Shown here piece after piece: positions 5,468-5,587 of a stretch of 5,587 bases of DNA. The notes under the pieces were generated by a model. It was not told the DNA's origin and searched no databases. It worked only from the letters and a program-made list of their open reading frames with translations. Origin of the DNA: URNF01 sp045634325 (GTDB taxonomy: Bacteria > Bacillota > Clostridia > Oscillospirales > Acutalibacteraceae); assembly GCA_045634325.1 (NCBI GenBank), contig JAZRAA010000019.1, positions 1 to 5,587 of the forward strand. The letters run 5' to 3'. The position numbers were made by a program, and so were the translations under genes. Position 1 is the stretch's first letter; each line of letters starts with the position of its first letter.

Positions 5468-5587
5468 TCACTCGTACAGCGCGTCAAAAGCATCCAGAAT
5501 TGCAAGCAAATCCGGCGTCATGCGTTTTCTCGCTTGCTTCCGGATATTATCAGGGACGCCGAAAAACGCCTCTGCGATACCGCCTGT
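5468..5587 (-). CDS. ADP-ribosylglycohydrolase (DraG/ARH-like) family protein, C-terminal end only
   Basis: Only the last 39 residues and the TGA stop are inside the window; the start and the metal-binding catalytic core lie beyond the right edge. The fragment opens with TGGIAEAFFGVPDNIRKQA and ends with TPDLLAILDAFDALYE. This matches the characteristic end of bacterial ADP-ribosylglycohydrolases as I know them: a 'GGIAEA(Y/F)(Y/F)G(I/V)P' helix, then a charged helix and a final 'L..F...Y' helix. The family removes ADP-ribose from modified proteins or nucleic acids using Mg ions held by Asp/Glu residues. None of those catalytic residues can be checked here, so activity is unproven. The gene is co-directional with the small terminase and 98 bp upstream of it, so it probably belongs to the phage. 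The assignment rests on recognising a short terminal motif. Confidence 0.72.
   Translation of the reverse strand, partial: TGGIAEAFFGVPDNIRKQARKRMTPDLLAILDAFDALYE

Noticed and set aside
1..5587. tRNA, rRNA, CRISPR array, insertion sequence or integrase/att site
   Set aside because: No cloverleaf-like segment, regularly spaced repeats, transposase motifs, terminal inverted repeats or recombinase motifs were seen on either strand.

Overview
This window reads as part of a tailed bacteriophage or prophage. Every supported gene is on the minus strand, so transcription runs from high to low coordinates. Strong AGGAGG-type ribosome sites, a PBSX/SPP1-style packaging module and roughly 50-55% GC suggest a host in the Bacillota (Clostridia-like), but species cannot be read from the sequence. 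No integrase, attachment site or host gene is visible, so prophage and free phage cannot be told apart.

Layout in transcription order. (1) 5587-5468: the last 39 residues of a protein that looks like an ADP-ribosylglycohydrolase (DraG/ARH-like). (2) 5369-3779: the DNA-packaging motor, a 110-aa small terminase and a 421-aa large terminase whose ends overlap. (3) 3763-2393: an SPP1 gp6-type portal protein of 456 aa, followed 16 bp later by a 123-aa protein of unknown function (2376-2005). (4) A 100-bp non-coding gap (2004-1905) holding two operator-like imperfect palindromes. (5) Four genes chained by start/stop overlaps: a zinc-ribbon membrane protein (1904-1290), an XRE-type helix-turn-helix protein (1293-835), a 202-aa unknown (838-230) and an unknown that runs off the window (230-1).

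How they may work together: terminase and portal form the head-filling motor. In SPP1-like phages the next genes are normally the minor head protein, scaffold and capsid. None is seen in the 2.4 kb after the portal. Instead there is a compact regulator plus membrane-protein cassette with its own candidate control region and, in its first gene, lower GC. The most economical reading is an accessory ('moron'-like) insertion between the portal and the head genes. It might act in lysogeny, host interaction or superinfection control, but that function is inference. The ADP-ribosylglycohydrolase end beside the terminase genes is a second accessory-type gene.
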